Source: Pseudarthrobacter phenanthrenivorans | GTDB taxonomy: Bacteria > Actinomycetota > Actinomycetes > Actinomycetales > Micrococcaceae | Assembly (NCBI RefSeq): GCF_000813845.1 | Contig: NZ_JWTB01000014.1 | Span: 1 to 64,000, forward strand | Length of the DNA: 64,000 bases | Direction of reading: 5' to 3' | The notes under the pieces: model-generated | Seen by the model: the letters and a program-made list of their open reading frames with translations, nothing else | What the model was told of the DNA's origin: nothing | The model's database searches: none | In this document: positions 1-8,705 of the stretch, one piece after another | Layout: each line of letters starts with the position of its first letter | Numbering within the stretch: position 1 is the first letter of the stretch | Translations under genes and position numbers: made by a program

Positions 1-68
1 CCACTTTAACCACCCACCACCTGGCCCACCCCGGCCAGCCCGCATCGCCCAGGCCGGACTCGCGCCGG

Positions 69-82
69 TAGAGTATTCCCTC
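69..82 (+). promoter_or_regulatory. Putative -10 box of a leaderless promoter
   Basis: A TAGAGT hexamer at 69-74 lies only 8 nt before the ATG at 83, and no Shine-Dalgarno sequence is present. This geometry puts the transcript start at or next to the start codon, as in the leaderless mRNAs common in actinobacteria. No clear -35 box is visible. Prediction from spacing only. Confidence 0.4.
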
Positions 83-610
83 ATGAGCAGCATCTTCAGC
101 CACGCCCAGGACCCTTCCGGAGAAGACAGCCGCCCGGCAGTCGAACCCCTGGAACCGGTCGTCAACACCATCGTTGTTCCAGGGCCTGTAGCGCGCGCGT
201 TCGCCGGCTTCACCGACCATACCCACCTGTGGTGGCCGCTGGAGCAGCACGGCGTCTATGGGGCGGGCTCCTATGTGGAGTTCGAGGAGAACCTCATCCT
301 CGAAACGGCGGATGACGGCCGCTCCAGCATCTGGGGGACCCTTGACGACTGGCAGCCCCCGCTGTCCTTCCATGCCACCTGGCACCCGGGAACCACGGCG
401 CTGTGGTCTACCGAGCTGCTGGTGGTGTTCCGGGCCGTCGGCACCGGAACTGAGGTCCGGGTTTTCCATGAAGGATGGGAAGGCGCCGAGGACCCCGTTG
501 CTACCCGTAGGGCGTACGTGGAGGCCTGGCCGATGATCCTGGAAAAGTTCGCACGGTTCATGGGCAGCGACGGCTCGTCTGGTGAGGAGACGCCGGACGC
601 TACGGCCTAA
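83..610 (+). CDS. SRPBCC-fold (AHSA1-like) domain protein
   Basis: This 175-residue cytosolic protein looks like a member of the START/Bet v1-like SRPBCC superfamily, AHSA1 branch. The family has a helix-grip fold around a hydrophobic cavity, and the ligand is usually unknown. Visible hallmarks are the early VxxAFxxFTDHTHLWWP stretch (about residues 36-52), a run of alternating beta-strand residues in the middle (FHATWHPG, TELLVVF, TEVRVFHEGW), and a C-terminal amphipathic helix ending in KFARFMG. There is no signal peptide or membrane segment. The gene converges on the LacI gene, and their stop codons overlap by 4 nt (TAA 608-610 against 607-609 on the other strand). It has no RBS and may be leaderless. 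Substrate and role cannot be assigned. Confidence 0.7.
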   Translation: MSSIFSHAQDPSGEDSRPAVEPLEPVVNTIVVPGPVARAFAGFTDHTHLWWPLEQHGVYGAGSYVEFEENLILETADDGRSSIWGTLDDWQPPLSFHATWHPGTTALWSTELLVVFRAVGTGTEVRVFHEGWEGAEDPVATRRAYVEAWPMILEKFARFMGSDGSSGEETPDATA

Positions 611-1686
611 GGCCGTTGCCGGGACAATTCCGGCGGTGCCAACTCCGGAGGTACAGCGGTGCTGTTCCGGATAACGAACTCCGTTGGATACTCCTGGTCC
701 TGAACGGTAGCCGTGGCACCCGCTGCCGGGCCGCCGTCGGAATCACTCCCGGTACCACCCAGCAAAGCCAAAGCTGTCGCAGCCGCCAGCTTTCCCTGCC
801 CCCTGGGATCCTGGCTGATGGTGGTCAGGCCGAACGTCTCCGCGAGATCATGCCCGTCAATCCCCACTACTGAAAGATCCCGGGGCACCTGCAGGCCGAA
901 ATCGCGCGCTGCAAGCATGATGCCCACCGCCATCTCGTCTGAAGCCGCGAAGACAGCGGTGGGACGTTCCGCCGTTGATCCCAGCAGCCGCCTGCCGGCG
1001 GCGTAGGCCCCTTGGATCGTGAAATCGGCCGTAGCCTGCCACTCCGCCCTGACCGTCAGCCCAGCAGCCGCCATGGCACCGGTGAAGCCCTTTTGCCGCA
1101 GCTGCGGGAGCTTGAAGTCGCGGTTCAACTCTGCGTCCCCGGTGATGTGGGCGATCCTGGTGTGCCCCAGCCCGATCAGGTGGCGCGTGGCCAGCGCGGC
1201 CAGCCCCTCGTCGTCGATCCTGATGGTCGACGCGCCGGGCAGTGCGCCGCCGATGCCCACGATGGGACGGTGCACCGCCAGCAGCTGCCCGATTTCGTCC
1301 TCGCCAAGCACCAGGGCAACCGCGATGACGGCGTCCAGCCGCTTGCGCAGCAGGAAGTCGTTCAGGATGCTGCTGCGGCGGCCGGGCTGCTCGCCCACGT
1401 TGTACAGGGTCAGGTCGTAACCTGCATCCAGCAGGGTTTCCGATACGCCCTCCAGCACGGAGGAGAAGTACCAGCGCTGCACGTTGGGCACCACCAGGCC
1501 GATGTTGTGGTTGCGTCCGGAGGCAAGGCTGGAGGCGTGGTAGGAAGGGACGAACCCAAGCTCGCGGGCTGCCTCCTGTGCCAGGCGGCGGCTGGCTGCC
1601 GAGACGTTTGACTTTCCGCTCAGCGCCCGGGACACCGTCGCCACTGACAAACCGGCCCGGCTGGCAACTTCTTTGATACCTGCCAT
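607..1686 (-). CDS. LacI-family transcriptional regulator (alpha-glucosidase operon)
   Basis: A 359-residue LacI/GalR-type repressor. The N-terminal helix-turn-helix spans about residues 3-23 (IKEVASRAGLSVATVSRALS), followed by the hinge helix (about 50-60) and a periplasmic-binding-protein-like effector domain containing IGLVVPNV and SVVGIDGHD. It lies 2 nt downstream of the GH13 alpha-glucosidase on the same strand, so the two are almost certainly co-transcribed. The natural reading is a local regulator responding to an alpha-glucoside (maltose, isomaltose or trehalose type). Candidate targets are the two LacI-type palindromes at 3455-3468 and 3522-3535 before the GH13 gene, which would make the operon autoregulated. 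The effector sugar is inferred from context and cannot be read from the sequence. Confidence 0.9.
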   Translation of the reverse strand: MAGIKEVASRAGLSVATVSRALSGKSNVSAASRRLAQEAARELGFVPSYHASSLASGRNHNIGLVVPNVQRWYFSSVLEGVSETLLDAGYDLTLYNVGEQPGRRSSILNDFLLRKRLDAVIAVALVLGEDEIGQLLAVHRPIVGIGGALPGASTIRIDDEGLAALATRHLIGLGHTRIAHITGDAELNRDFKLPQLRQKGFTGAMAAAGLTVRAEWQATADFTIQGAYAAGRRLLGSTAERPTAVFAASDEMAVGIMLAARDFGLQVPRDLSVVGIDGHDLAETFGLTTISQDPRGQGKLAAATALALLGGTGSDSDGGPAAGATATVQDQEYPTEFVIRNSTAVPPELAPPELSRQRP

Positions 1687-1688
1687 GA

Positions 1689-3422
1689 TCAGCGTGCTGG
1701 TGTGGCTTCCGCCCCGAGTTCGATCCAGGCGGTCTCACCGGAAGCGAGGGGCCGGCCCGCTTCTGCCGGAACGCTGCGGATCATGACGTGGCCGGCCGGC
1801 AGTTCCAGCGGCTCGTGGTTCAGGTTCATAAGCACCAGCGTAGTGCCGTTGAGGTAGCCCAGGGAGGACCCGGTGCACCACTGCTCTGCCCAGGACAGCG
1901 ATCCCCTGCCCAGGTCCAGTTCCCGCCGGCATGCCAGTGCATCGCGGTAGAGGGACAAGTGCGACTCCGGTGACTCTGCCTGTACGTTCCGGGCCAGGTC
2001 ACCAAAAGAGGACGGAATCGGCAGCCAGGGATCGTTGCCGGCGCCAAAGCCGAAGTGCGGTTCCCCGGAGTGCCAGGGCATCGGTACCCGGCAACCGTCG
2101 CGGCCAAGCCGCTCTCCGCCCGTGCGGGCGAAGGTGGGATCCTGGCGAAGGTCCCCGGGGATGTCAATGCCGTCCGGCAGACCCAGTTCCTCACCCTGGT
2201 AGAGGTAGGCGGCGCCCGGTAAGCCGAGCATGAACAGGGAAGCGGCGGCTGCGCGGCGCCGGCCCAGTTCATGGTCAGGCTGGGGATCCGTCGGGCCAAT
2301 ACCGTCGCCGTCCCGCGGGCCAAGCCCGTTATACCCAAAGCGGCTGGCATGGCGGACGACGTCATGGTTGGACAGCACCCACGTGCTGGGTGCGCCCACA
2401 CCGTCCAGGACCGTCAGGGAGTCAGTGATCACCGAGCGCAGCCGGTATACGTCAAGGCCTGCGTGGAGGTACGGGAAGTTGAAGGCCTGGTGCATCTCAT
2501 CCGGCCGGACCCAGTGGGCCAGCCGGTGCAGGTCCACGCTGGCCTCGGCGCAGAGGATCCGGTCCGGTCCGTATCCGTCCAGGATCCGCCGCCAGTTGCG
2601 GTAGATGTCATGGACGGCGGGCTGGCCGAACATGGGTGCCTCGTGCCCGGGGAACCCGTCGCTGCTGCCGCCGTCGGCGCGGCCACCCCATGCCGGCAGC
2701 CCCGGTGCCTTCACCAGCGCGTGGGCCACGTCCACCCGGAAACCGGAGACGCCGCGGTCCAGCCAGAAACGAAGCACCCGCTCGAACTCGGCGTGGACTG
2801 CCGGGTTGTCCCAGTTGAAGTCCGGCTGGGAGGAGTCGAACAGGTGCAGGTACCACTGGCCCGGGCGGCCGTCCACGCCCGCAACACGCGTCCATGCCGG
2901 GCCGCCGAAGTGGGACTGCCAGTTGTTGGGCGGTTCCGCCCCATCAGGTCCGGTTCCGTCCCTGAAGATGAACATGTCCCGTTCGGGGCTTCCGTCAGGC
3001 GCCGGGAGGGCTGCCTGGAACGCAGGGTGCTGGTCCGAGCAGTGGTTGGGAACGAGGTCGACAATGACACGCAGGCCCAGGCGGTGCGATTCAGCCATCA
3101 TGACGTCGAAGTCTGCAAGGGTGCCGAAGATCGGATCCACGTCGCAGTAGTCGCTGACGTCGTAGCCGGCGTCCCGCTGCGGCGACCGGTAAAAGGGGGA
3201 CAGCCAGACGGCGTCGACGCCCAGGTCTGCCAGGTGGGGGAGTTCCTGGGTAATTCCTGCCAGGTCTCCGACTCCATCACCGTTCAGGTCGCGGAAGGAC
3301 CGAGGATAGACCTGGTAGATCACGGCGGAGCGCCACCAGCCGGGTGCAGTGTCGGCAGCATGGACGAGCGTCAGGGGACCAGCAACGGAGAAGGTGTCCT
3401 GGGTCACAGTATCGACAGACAT
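1689..3422 (-). CDS. GH13 alpha-glucosidase (oligo-1,6-glucosidase/maltase type)
   Basis: A 577-residue glycoside hydrolase family 13 enzyme that should release glucose from the non-reducing ends of alpha-1,4 or alpha-1,6 glucosides in the cytosol. The (beta/alpha)8 signatures are in order: VIYQVYPRSF with the calcium-site-like DLNGDGVGD (about 34-53), DAVWLSPFY (70-78), VDLVPNH (121-127), GFRVDVAH with the nucleophile D231, CAEAS with the acid/base E293, and SNHD with the transition-state aspartate D354. The C-terminal all-beta domain is short. There is no signal peptide, so the substrate must be imported; the MsmX-like ATPase at 6.6 kb belongs to the class that powers such importers. It shares an operon with a LacI gene and has two LacI-type operators upstream. 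Trehalose-degrading or sucrose-cleaving specificity cannot be excluded. Confidence 0.9.
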   Translation of the reverse strand: MSVDTVTQDTFSVAGPLTLVHAADTAPGWWRSAVIYQVYPRSFRDLNGDGVGDLAGITQELPHLADLGVDAVWLSPFYRSPQRDAGYDVSDYCDVDPIFGTLADFDVMMAESHRLGLRVIVDLVPNHCSDQHPAFQAALPAPDGSPERDMFIFRDGTGPDGAEPPNNWQSHFGGPAWTRVAGVDGRPGQWYLHLFDSSQPDFNWDNPAVHAEFERVLRFWLDRGVSGFRVDVAHALVKAPGLPAWGGRADGGSSDGFPGHEAPMFGQPAVHDIYRNWRRILDGYGPDRILCAEASVDLHRLAHWVRPDEMHQAFNFPYLHAGLDVYRLRSVITDSLTVLDGVGAPSTWVLSNHDVVRHASRFGYNGLGPRDGDGIGPTDPQPDHELGRRRAAAASLFMLGLPGAAYLYQGEELGLPDGIDIPGDLRQDPTFARTGGERLGRDGCRVPMPWHSGEPHFGFGAGNDPWLPIPSSFGDLARNVQAESPESHLSLYRDALACRRELDLGRGSLSWAEQWCTGSSLGYLNGTTLVLMNLNHEPLELPAGHVMIRSVPAEAGRPLASGETAWIELGAEATPAR

Positions 3423-3454
3423 GGGAGCCAGCTTAGCCGCGTCGGCAGATTAAA

Positions 3455-3468
3455 TGAAAACGCTTCCA
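3455..3468. promoter_or_regulatory. LacI-type operator (distal half of a pair)
   Basis: TGAAAACGCTTCCA is a near-perfect palindrome around a central CG, of the form bound by LacI-family repressors. It lies 33 bp upstream of the GH13 start codon. Its centre is 67 bp from that of the second palindrome at 3522-3535. The LacI protein of the same operon is the likely ligand. Confidence 0.65.
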
Positions 3469-3521
3469 TGAATGTTTCAGAGCAATCGCCGTCGAAGCTG
3501 TGCTTATACCGGTCGAAGACG

Positions 3522-3535
3522 TGGAAGCGATTGCA
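3522..3535. promoter_or_regulatory. LacI-type operator (second of a pair)
   Basis: TGGAAGCGATTGCA is a second near-palindrome around a central CG, sharing the TGRAARCG half-site with the copy at 3455-3468. A minus-strand TATAAG at 3509-3504 between the two is a possible -10 box for the alpha-glucosidase operon. This operator would then cover the -35 region. Confidence 0.6.
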
Positions 3536-3593
3536 CAGTGGTGCGGGCCGGGTGTCCCTTGCGGCGACCTACACTGAAGGGGTGTGTCCGGGG

Positions 3594-4979
3594 ATGGATG
3601 GAGGACTTGTGGGAAGCATTGTGGACGAGCTGGAAGGCATCCTGGCGCCGGGCCAGCTGGATGTCAGCGAGGTATCCCTCCGCCGGTATGCCATCGACCA
3701 GGCGCCCGTCATTGACTTCCAGCTTCCCCTGGCGGTGGTCTTCCCCGAGTCGGTGGCTGACGTCCAGGCGGTGGTGAAAGCCTGTTCCGCCAGCGGGGTG
3801 GCCATTGTTCCCCGCGGCGCCGGAACGGGCGTGTCGGGCGGGGCACATGCCACCAGGAACTGCATCATCCTGTCGCTGGAGCGGATGGACCGGATCATTG
3901 CCCTGCATCCGGACGATGAGACCGCCGTGGTGGAACCCGGGGTAGTGAATGCGGTCCTGAACGAAGCCGCGGCCGGCCACGGCCTTATGTACGCCCCGGA
4001 CCCGGCCAGCTTCCGGAGCTCCACCATCGGGGGCAATGTAGCCACCAATGCAGGAGGGCTTCGGTGCGCCAAGTACGGGGTCACCAGGGACTCCGTCCTG
4101 GCGCTCGACGTCGTCCTGGCCGACGGGTCACTCATCCACACCGGCCACCAGACCTTCAAAGGCGTGGCCGGCTATGACCTCACGGGCCTGTTCGTGGGCT
4201 CTGAAGGGACGCTGGGCATCGTCGTCGGAATCACCGTGCGGCTGAAGTACCTGCCGCGGGAGGTGCACACCGTAGCCGCCTTCTACCCGGACTTCCGGAC
4301 GGCTGCCGCCGGTGTCCTGGCCGTGGGCAAGGCCCGCGTCCAGCCGGCCATCATGGAACTGCTCGACGGCGGCACCCTGGCCCAGCTCGATGACATCCAT
4401 GGGTCCGACCTCACCGCCCGTGGGAAGTCCCTGCTGCTGGTCCAGACGGACGGATTCGGGGCTGCCGCGGAGGCCGACGTGGTGCGCCAGGTCCTCGCTG
4501 CCGGCGGGGCCACCGTGACCACCGAGGCCAGCGCGGAAGCGGAGCGGCTGGTGGAGCTGCGCCGGCACAGCAGGGGCACTGAGGTGGACGATGAGTACCG
4601 GGTCGGCGAGGACGTGGCCGTGCCCAGGTCCCGCCTGGTGGATTACGTGGCAGCGCTCGAAGCCATGGCCGACGCGCAGCGCGTGCACCTCAAAGTCGTG
4701 GCCCACGCCGGCGACGGAAACCTGCACCCCACATTTTGGGTCGACCGGCAAGGCGCAGATGTTGATCCGGGCGCGATGGAGCGGCTTCAGGTGGCGCTGG
4801 ACGAATCGATCACGGTGGCCCTCTCCATGGGCGGCACCATCACCGGCGAACACGGCGTTGGCCAGTACAAGCTGCGGTGGCTGGGCCAGGAGCAGCCTGA
4901 GCCCGTCCGGGAATTGCAGCGAAGGATCAAGGAACTGTTCGATCCCGCAGGCATACTCAACCCCGGAAAGGCGATCTAG
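3594..4979 (+). CDS. FAD-linked oxidase, GlcD/D-lactate dehydrogenase-like
   Basis: A 461-residue flavoprotein of the FAD-binding type 4 / FAD-oxidase C family, which includes glycolate oxidase subunit GlcD and D-2-hydroxyacid dehydrogenases. It would oxidise a 2-hydroxy acid to the 2-oxo acid. The FAD pyrophosphate loop is PRGAGTGVSGG (about 73-83), and the second FAD contact is SSTIGGNVATNAGG (142-155). The C-terminal domain has the metal/substrate motifs HAGDGNLHPTF and GTITGEHGVG. ATG 3594 has GAAGGGG about 11 nt upstream. An alternative GTG at 3609 has GGAGG 4 nt upstream and would give 456 aa. The open frame extends far upstream, antisense to the alpha-glucosidase, and that part is not coding. 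No GlcE or GlcF gene is adjacent, so it probably acts as a single-subunit dehydrogenase. Substrate unknown. Confidence 0.85.
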   Translation: MDGGLVGSIVDELEGILAPGQLDVSEVSLRRYAIDQAPVIDFQLPLAVVFPESVADVQAVVKACSASGVAIVPRGAGTGVSGGAHATRNCIILSLERMDRIIALHPDDETAVVEPGVVNAVLNEAAAGHGLMYAPDPASFRSSTIGGNVATNAGGLRCAKYGVTRDSVLALDVVLADGSLIHTGHQTFKGVAGYDLTGLFVGSEGTLGIVVGITVRLKYLPREVHTVAAFYPDFRTAAAGVLAVGKARVQPAIMELLDGGTLAQLDDIHGSDLTARGKSLLLVQTDGFGAAAEADVVRQVLAAGGATVTTEASAEAERLVELRRHSRGTEVDDEYRVGEDVAVPRSRLVDYVAALEAMADAQRVHLKVVAHAGDGNLHPTFWVDRQGADVDPGAMERLQVALDESITVALSMGGTITGEHGVGQYKLRWLGQEQPEPVRELQRRIKELFDPAGILNPGKAI

Positions 4980-4982
4980 GAC

Positions 4983-6401
4983 TTAGTCGTCCGAGTCCGG
5001 GTACTCGTCCACGGATTCATCGGCGCCATAGCGGGATTCCTCGTTTTCCACCTCGAGGATCTTCAGCAGTTCCGTGTCCGGGTTGAGCATGATCGCCGCC
5101 TCATCCCGCCGGTGCCGGAGAATCGAGTCGATGTAGGACTGGACGGCCTCGGCCAGGGGGATGTGCCGCTCCTGCTTTTCGGACATGTACCACCGGTGCT
5201 CCAGTACCTCGTGCACCACCTCGGCATGCTCCAGCTTGCCGGACAGGTCCCGGGGGATGGCCCGCACGATGGGCTCGAAGATCTGGCTTACCCACAGGTG
5301 GGCACTGTATTCCTCGTCCATTTCCGGGTTGTTGTCCGCCCGGAAGGAGTCCATGTCGTTGAGGAGCCGGCGGGCCTGGTTCTCCTGGGCGTCCAGGCCG
5401 GTGAGCCGGAGCAGGCGCCGCTGGTGGTGGCCGGCGTCCACCACCTTGGGCTGCAGCTGGATGGTGGAGCCGTTCTGGGTGGTCTTGATGGCGTATTCCT
5501 CGACGTCGAAGCCGAGCTCGTTCAGGCGCCGGATGCGCGCGCCCACCCGCCAGCGCTCGCCCAGTTCGAAGGATTCCTTCTCGGTGAGTTCCGCCCACAG
5601 CCGCCTGTAGCTGTCCATGATCAGCTCGCTGGTGGCCACTGGGTCCACCTTTTCCTCGATCAGGCCGCCGTCCAGGAGGTCCATGAGTTCGCCGGCGATG
5701 TTCACCCGGGCAATTTCGAGGTCGTACTCGCGCTGCCCGGTGGACAGGTCCGGGTAGAGCTCGCCGGTTTCGGCGTCCACCAGGTAGGCGGCGAAGGCGC
5801 CGGCGTCGCGGCGGAACAGGGTGTTGGAGAGGGAAACGTCGCCCCAGTAGAAGCCGATAAGGTGCAGCCGCACCATGAGCAGCGCCTGGGCATCAATAAG
5901 GCGGGTGAGGGTGTCCTTGCGCAGCATCTGCGAGAAGAGCGCACGGTAGGGCATGGAAAACTTCAGGTGGCGGGTCACCAGGACAGGGTTGAGCGGGCGG
6001 CCGTCGGGGGTAGTGCGGCCGGTGATGACCGCGACGGGTTCCACGCAGGGAACGTCCAGCCGGGCCAGTTTACGGAGCATGTGGTACTCGTGGCGGGCCA
6101 CGTGTTCGGAGGTTTCCTTAATGGCGATGACCGAGCCGCCCAAATGGGCGAAGCGCACGATGTGCCGGGAAATACCACGGGGGAGCGCGGCCAGGTATTG
6201 GGCGGGCCATTCCTCCAGGGCGATGTGCCAGGGCAGGTCGAGCAGTTCAGGATCTGCCGCTGCCGCAGTGATGTTCAGCGATGAGGCGACGGGGGCGGCT
6301 TTGTTGTCATCAGCGCTGGCCGCCACGAACCGGGGCAGCTTACCGATCTGGGCGTAGTCGGTGGGTTCGTCGTGCCACTGGGCGCTGTGTTCCTCGGTCA
6401 T
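4983..6401 (-). CDS. DUF4032 protein with a kinase-like (Kdo/WaaP-like) fold
   Basis: A 472-residue protein matching the actinobacterial DUF4032 family. The N-terminal two thirds carries protein-kinase-like landmarks: a beta-3-like lysine in VIAIKE (K95), a catalytic-loop-like GDVSLSN (D188-N193), and a DFG-like metal-binding VDAETGE (D209). The C-terminal part (about 270-440) is the extra domain typical of DUF4032 and ends in an acidic tail. The landmarks suggest a small-molecule or lipid/sugar kinase rather than a protein kinase, but no substrate is known to me. It is convergent with the FAD oxidase (3 nt between stops) and has no operon partner. The function remains inference. Confidence 0.75.
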   Translation of the reverse strand: MTEEHSAQWHDEPTDYAQIGKLPRFVAASADDNKAAPVASSLNITAAAADPELLDLPWHIALEEWPAQYLAALPRGISRHIVRFAHLGGSVIAIKETSEHVARHEYHMLRKLARLDVPCVEPVAVITGRTTPDGRPLNPVLVTRHLKFSMPYRALFSQMLRKDTLTRLIDAQALLMVRLHLIGFYWGDVSLSNTLFRRDAGAFAAYLVDAETGELYPDLSTGQREYDLEIARVNIAGELMDLLDGGLIEEKVDPVATSELIMDSYRRLWAELTEKESFELGERWRVGARIRRLNELGFDVEEYAIKTTQNGSTIQLQPKVVDAGHHQRRLLRLTGLDAQENQARRLLNDMDSFRADNNPEMDEEYSAHLWVSQIFEPIVRAIPRDLSGKLEHAEVVHEVLEHRWYMSEKQERHIPLAEAVQSYIDSILRHRRDEAAIMLNPDTELLKILEVENEESRYGADESVDEYPDSDD

Positions 6402-6465
6402 GGGTCAATTCTTCCGTACTCGGGTCGGGGCGCCTAAATCCTGTCCAGGCAGGAGTTAAAGGCCG

Positions 6466-6505
6466 ACGGCGGCCCGCACCATGGTGAAAAGGTGCGGGCC
6501 GCCGT
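6466..6505. terminator. Strong hairpin between the sugar ATPase and DUF4032 genes
   Basis: A perfect 15-bp inverted repeat (6466-6480 with 6491-6505, arm ACGGCGGCCCGCACC) encloses a 10-nt loop. It sits downstream of the minus-strand ABC ATPase gene and upstream of the DUF4032 gene. Only short T stretches flank it, so it could be a weak intrinsic terminator or an mRNA 3' stabilising stem. Confidence 0.55.
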
Positions 6506-6529
6506 TTAGTGCGTAGGTGGGTGGTCCCG

Positions 6530-6551
6530 GGTTTCGACAGGCTCAACCACC
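6530..6551. repeat. Short interspersed repeat, TTTCGACAGGCTCAACCAC family, copy 1
   Basis: The motif GGTTTCGACAGGCTCAACCA lies in the intergenic gap after the ABC ATPase stop. A diverged inverse copy occurs at 35391-35414 (TTCGAGCTTGTCGAAAT on the plus strand). From memory, similar strings recur between genes of Arthrobacter-like genomes. Only two copies are in this window, so the family assignment is tentative. Confidence 0.5.
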
Positions 6552-6567
6552 GTTTGGGCGGTGGAGA

Positions 6568-7650
<1,083 letters not shown>

Positions 7651-7781
7651 AGTTATCAATCCCTTCACCGGCAGGTACGTGCCGGACGATCCGTTGTGAA
7701 TGGTTCATGTTTATTCAGTTGTGTTGCTGCAAAGTGCTCCGCGGTTGGGCGCGGAGCACGGAATGACGCCGCACGCTTCGC

Positions 7782-7797
7782 TGTGCGCCACATCACA
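7782..7797. promoter_or_regulatory. CRP/GlxR-like palindrome upstream of the sugar ATPase
   Basis: TGTGC-GCCACA-TCACA matches the CRP-family consensus TGTGA-N6-TCACA with one mismatch. It lies about 130 bp upstream of the ATPase start. GlxR/Crp-type cAMP regulators in actinobacteria use the same consensus and control carbon uptake. No CRP gene is in the window. Confidence 0.4.
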
Positions 7798-7868
7798 CAA
7801 AGAGTATGCCAGAGCTTTCTCTTTTTAGCGCAAATGTTACGAACGTCACATGTGCCGCTGGCCACGTC

Positions 7869-8705
7869 CTAGCCGGACGCTGCCTGCGGGTCCTCCTCTG
7901 CAACGGCAATGCTCCGCGCCTGGAGCAATGCTTCCAGCAGTTCCGCAATATGGACCGGTGCCTCCACCCGGTACTGGGCCTGGGTGAAGTCGAGGCCGAC
8001 CTTGACGCCCACATCACCCGGCTCAAGCCGGCCAAAAGCGTCCTCGTCCGTGACGTCGTCGCCCGCGAACAGGACGGCGGTGGCTCCGGTGGCCTGCCGC
8101 AGGAAGGTGACACCCTCACCCTTTGAGGCGTTGACCACCGAGGTCTCCAGGACCCGCTTGCCTTCCTTCAGGTACACGCCCCTGCGGTCCTTGAGCACTG
8201 ACCGTGCGGCCAGCACGGCGTCCTCTGCCACGTCATCCCCGGCCAGGCGGGTGTGCAGGACAACGCCGGCGGGCTTGTCTTCCAGGGATGTGCCCGGAGC
8301 CTCGGCGACGATTGACGCCAGCTCCGCCCGAACTTCCTTAAGGAGAGCCTTCTGGTCCTCATCCAGGGCCAGTTCGGTGGAGCCCGGGCCCAGCCACGCT
8401 TCTGCCCCGTGGCTGCCGATCAGGAGGGTGTCCACCGGCGGGGAGGCGACCTCCCGGAGGCTGGCGAGGGCACGTCCCGAGATGAGTGCCGTCGTCGTGC
8501 GCGGCAGAACGGCGAGGCCGGCGAATGCCGCCGCCGTGCGCGGAAGGGGCCGTGCATCCTGCGCCCGTCCCACGATGGGGGCCATGGTGCCGTCAAAGTC
8601 CATGGCCACCAGCAGGTGCTCTGTGCGGGCTATCCGCCGGACCGCTTCGCGCAGTTCGGGGGACAACGCCAGTGGCGGCTTGGGGTGGCGGCCCTCAGGA
8701 GTCAT
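7869..8705 (-). CDS. otsB: Trehalose-6-phosphate phosphatase
   Basis: A 278-residue HAD-superfamily phosphatase that removes phosphate from trehalose 6-phosphate, the second step of trehalose synthesis. The catalytic DxDGT motif is DFDGT (36-40), motif II is ALISGR (73-78), the conserved lysine region is NASKGEG (192-198), and the metal-binding acidic motif is FAGDDVTDEDAF (213-224). The start codon lies inside the end of otsA, with an 11-nt overlap (ATGACTCCTGA), so translation is coupled to otsA. The product supports trehalose accumulation for osmotic and desiccation stress, typical of soil actinobacteria. Confidence 0.93.
   Translation of the reverse strand: MTPEGRHPKPPLALSPELREAVRRIARTEHLLVAMDFDGTMAPIVGRAQDARPLPRTAAAFAGLAVLPRTTTALISGRALASLREVASPPVDTLLIGSHGAEAWLGPGSTELALDEDQKALLKEVRAELASIVAEAPGTSLEDKPAGVVLHTRLAGDDVAEDAVLAARSVLKDRRGVYLKEGKRVLETSVVNASKGEGVTFLRQATGATAVLFAGDDVTDEDAFGRLEPGDVGVKVGLDFTQAQYRVEAPVHIAELLEALLQARSIAVAEEDPQAASG

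Noticed and set aside
2271..3593. Long N-terminal extension of the FAD oxidase frame (open from 2271)
   Set aside because: It runs antisense through the GH13 gene and has no family match or RBS. The oxidase family starts near 3594, so the upstream part is a high-GC shadow.
5112..6284. 390-codon plus-strand frame opposite DUF4032
   Set aside because: Composition is typical of antisense to a GC-rich gene (H, V, Q, G rich) and there is no start signal.
7801..7868. LacI-type operator pair upstream of the sugar ATPase
   Set aside because: I looked for the 66-67 bp spaced CG palindromes found at other sugar promoters, but no convincing pair is present here.
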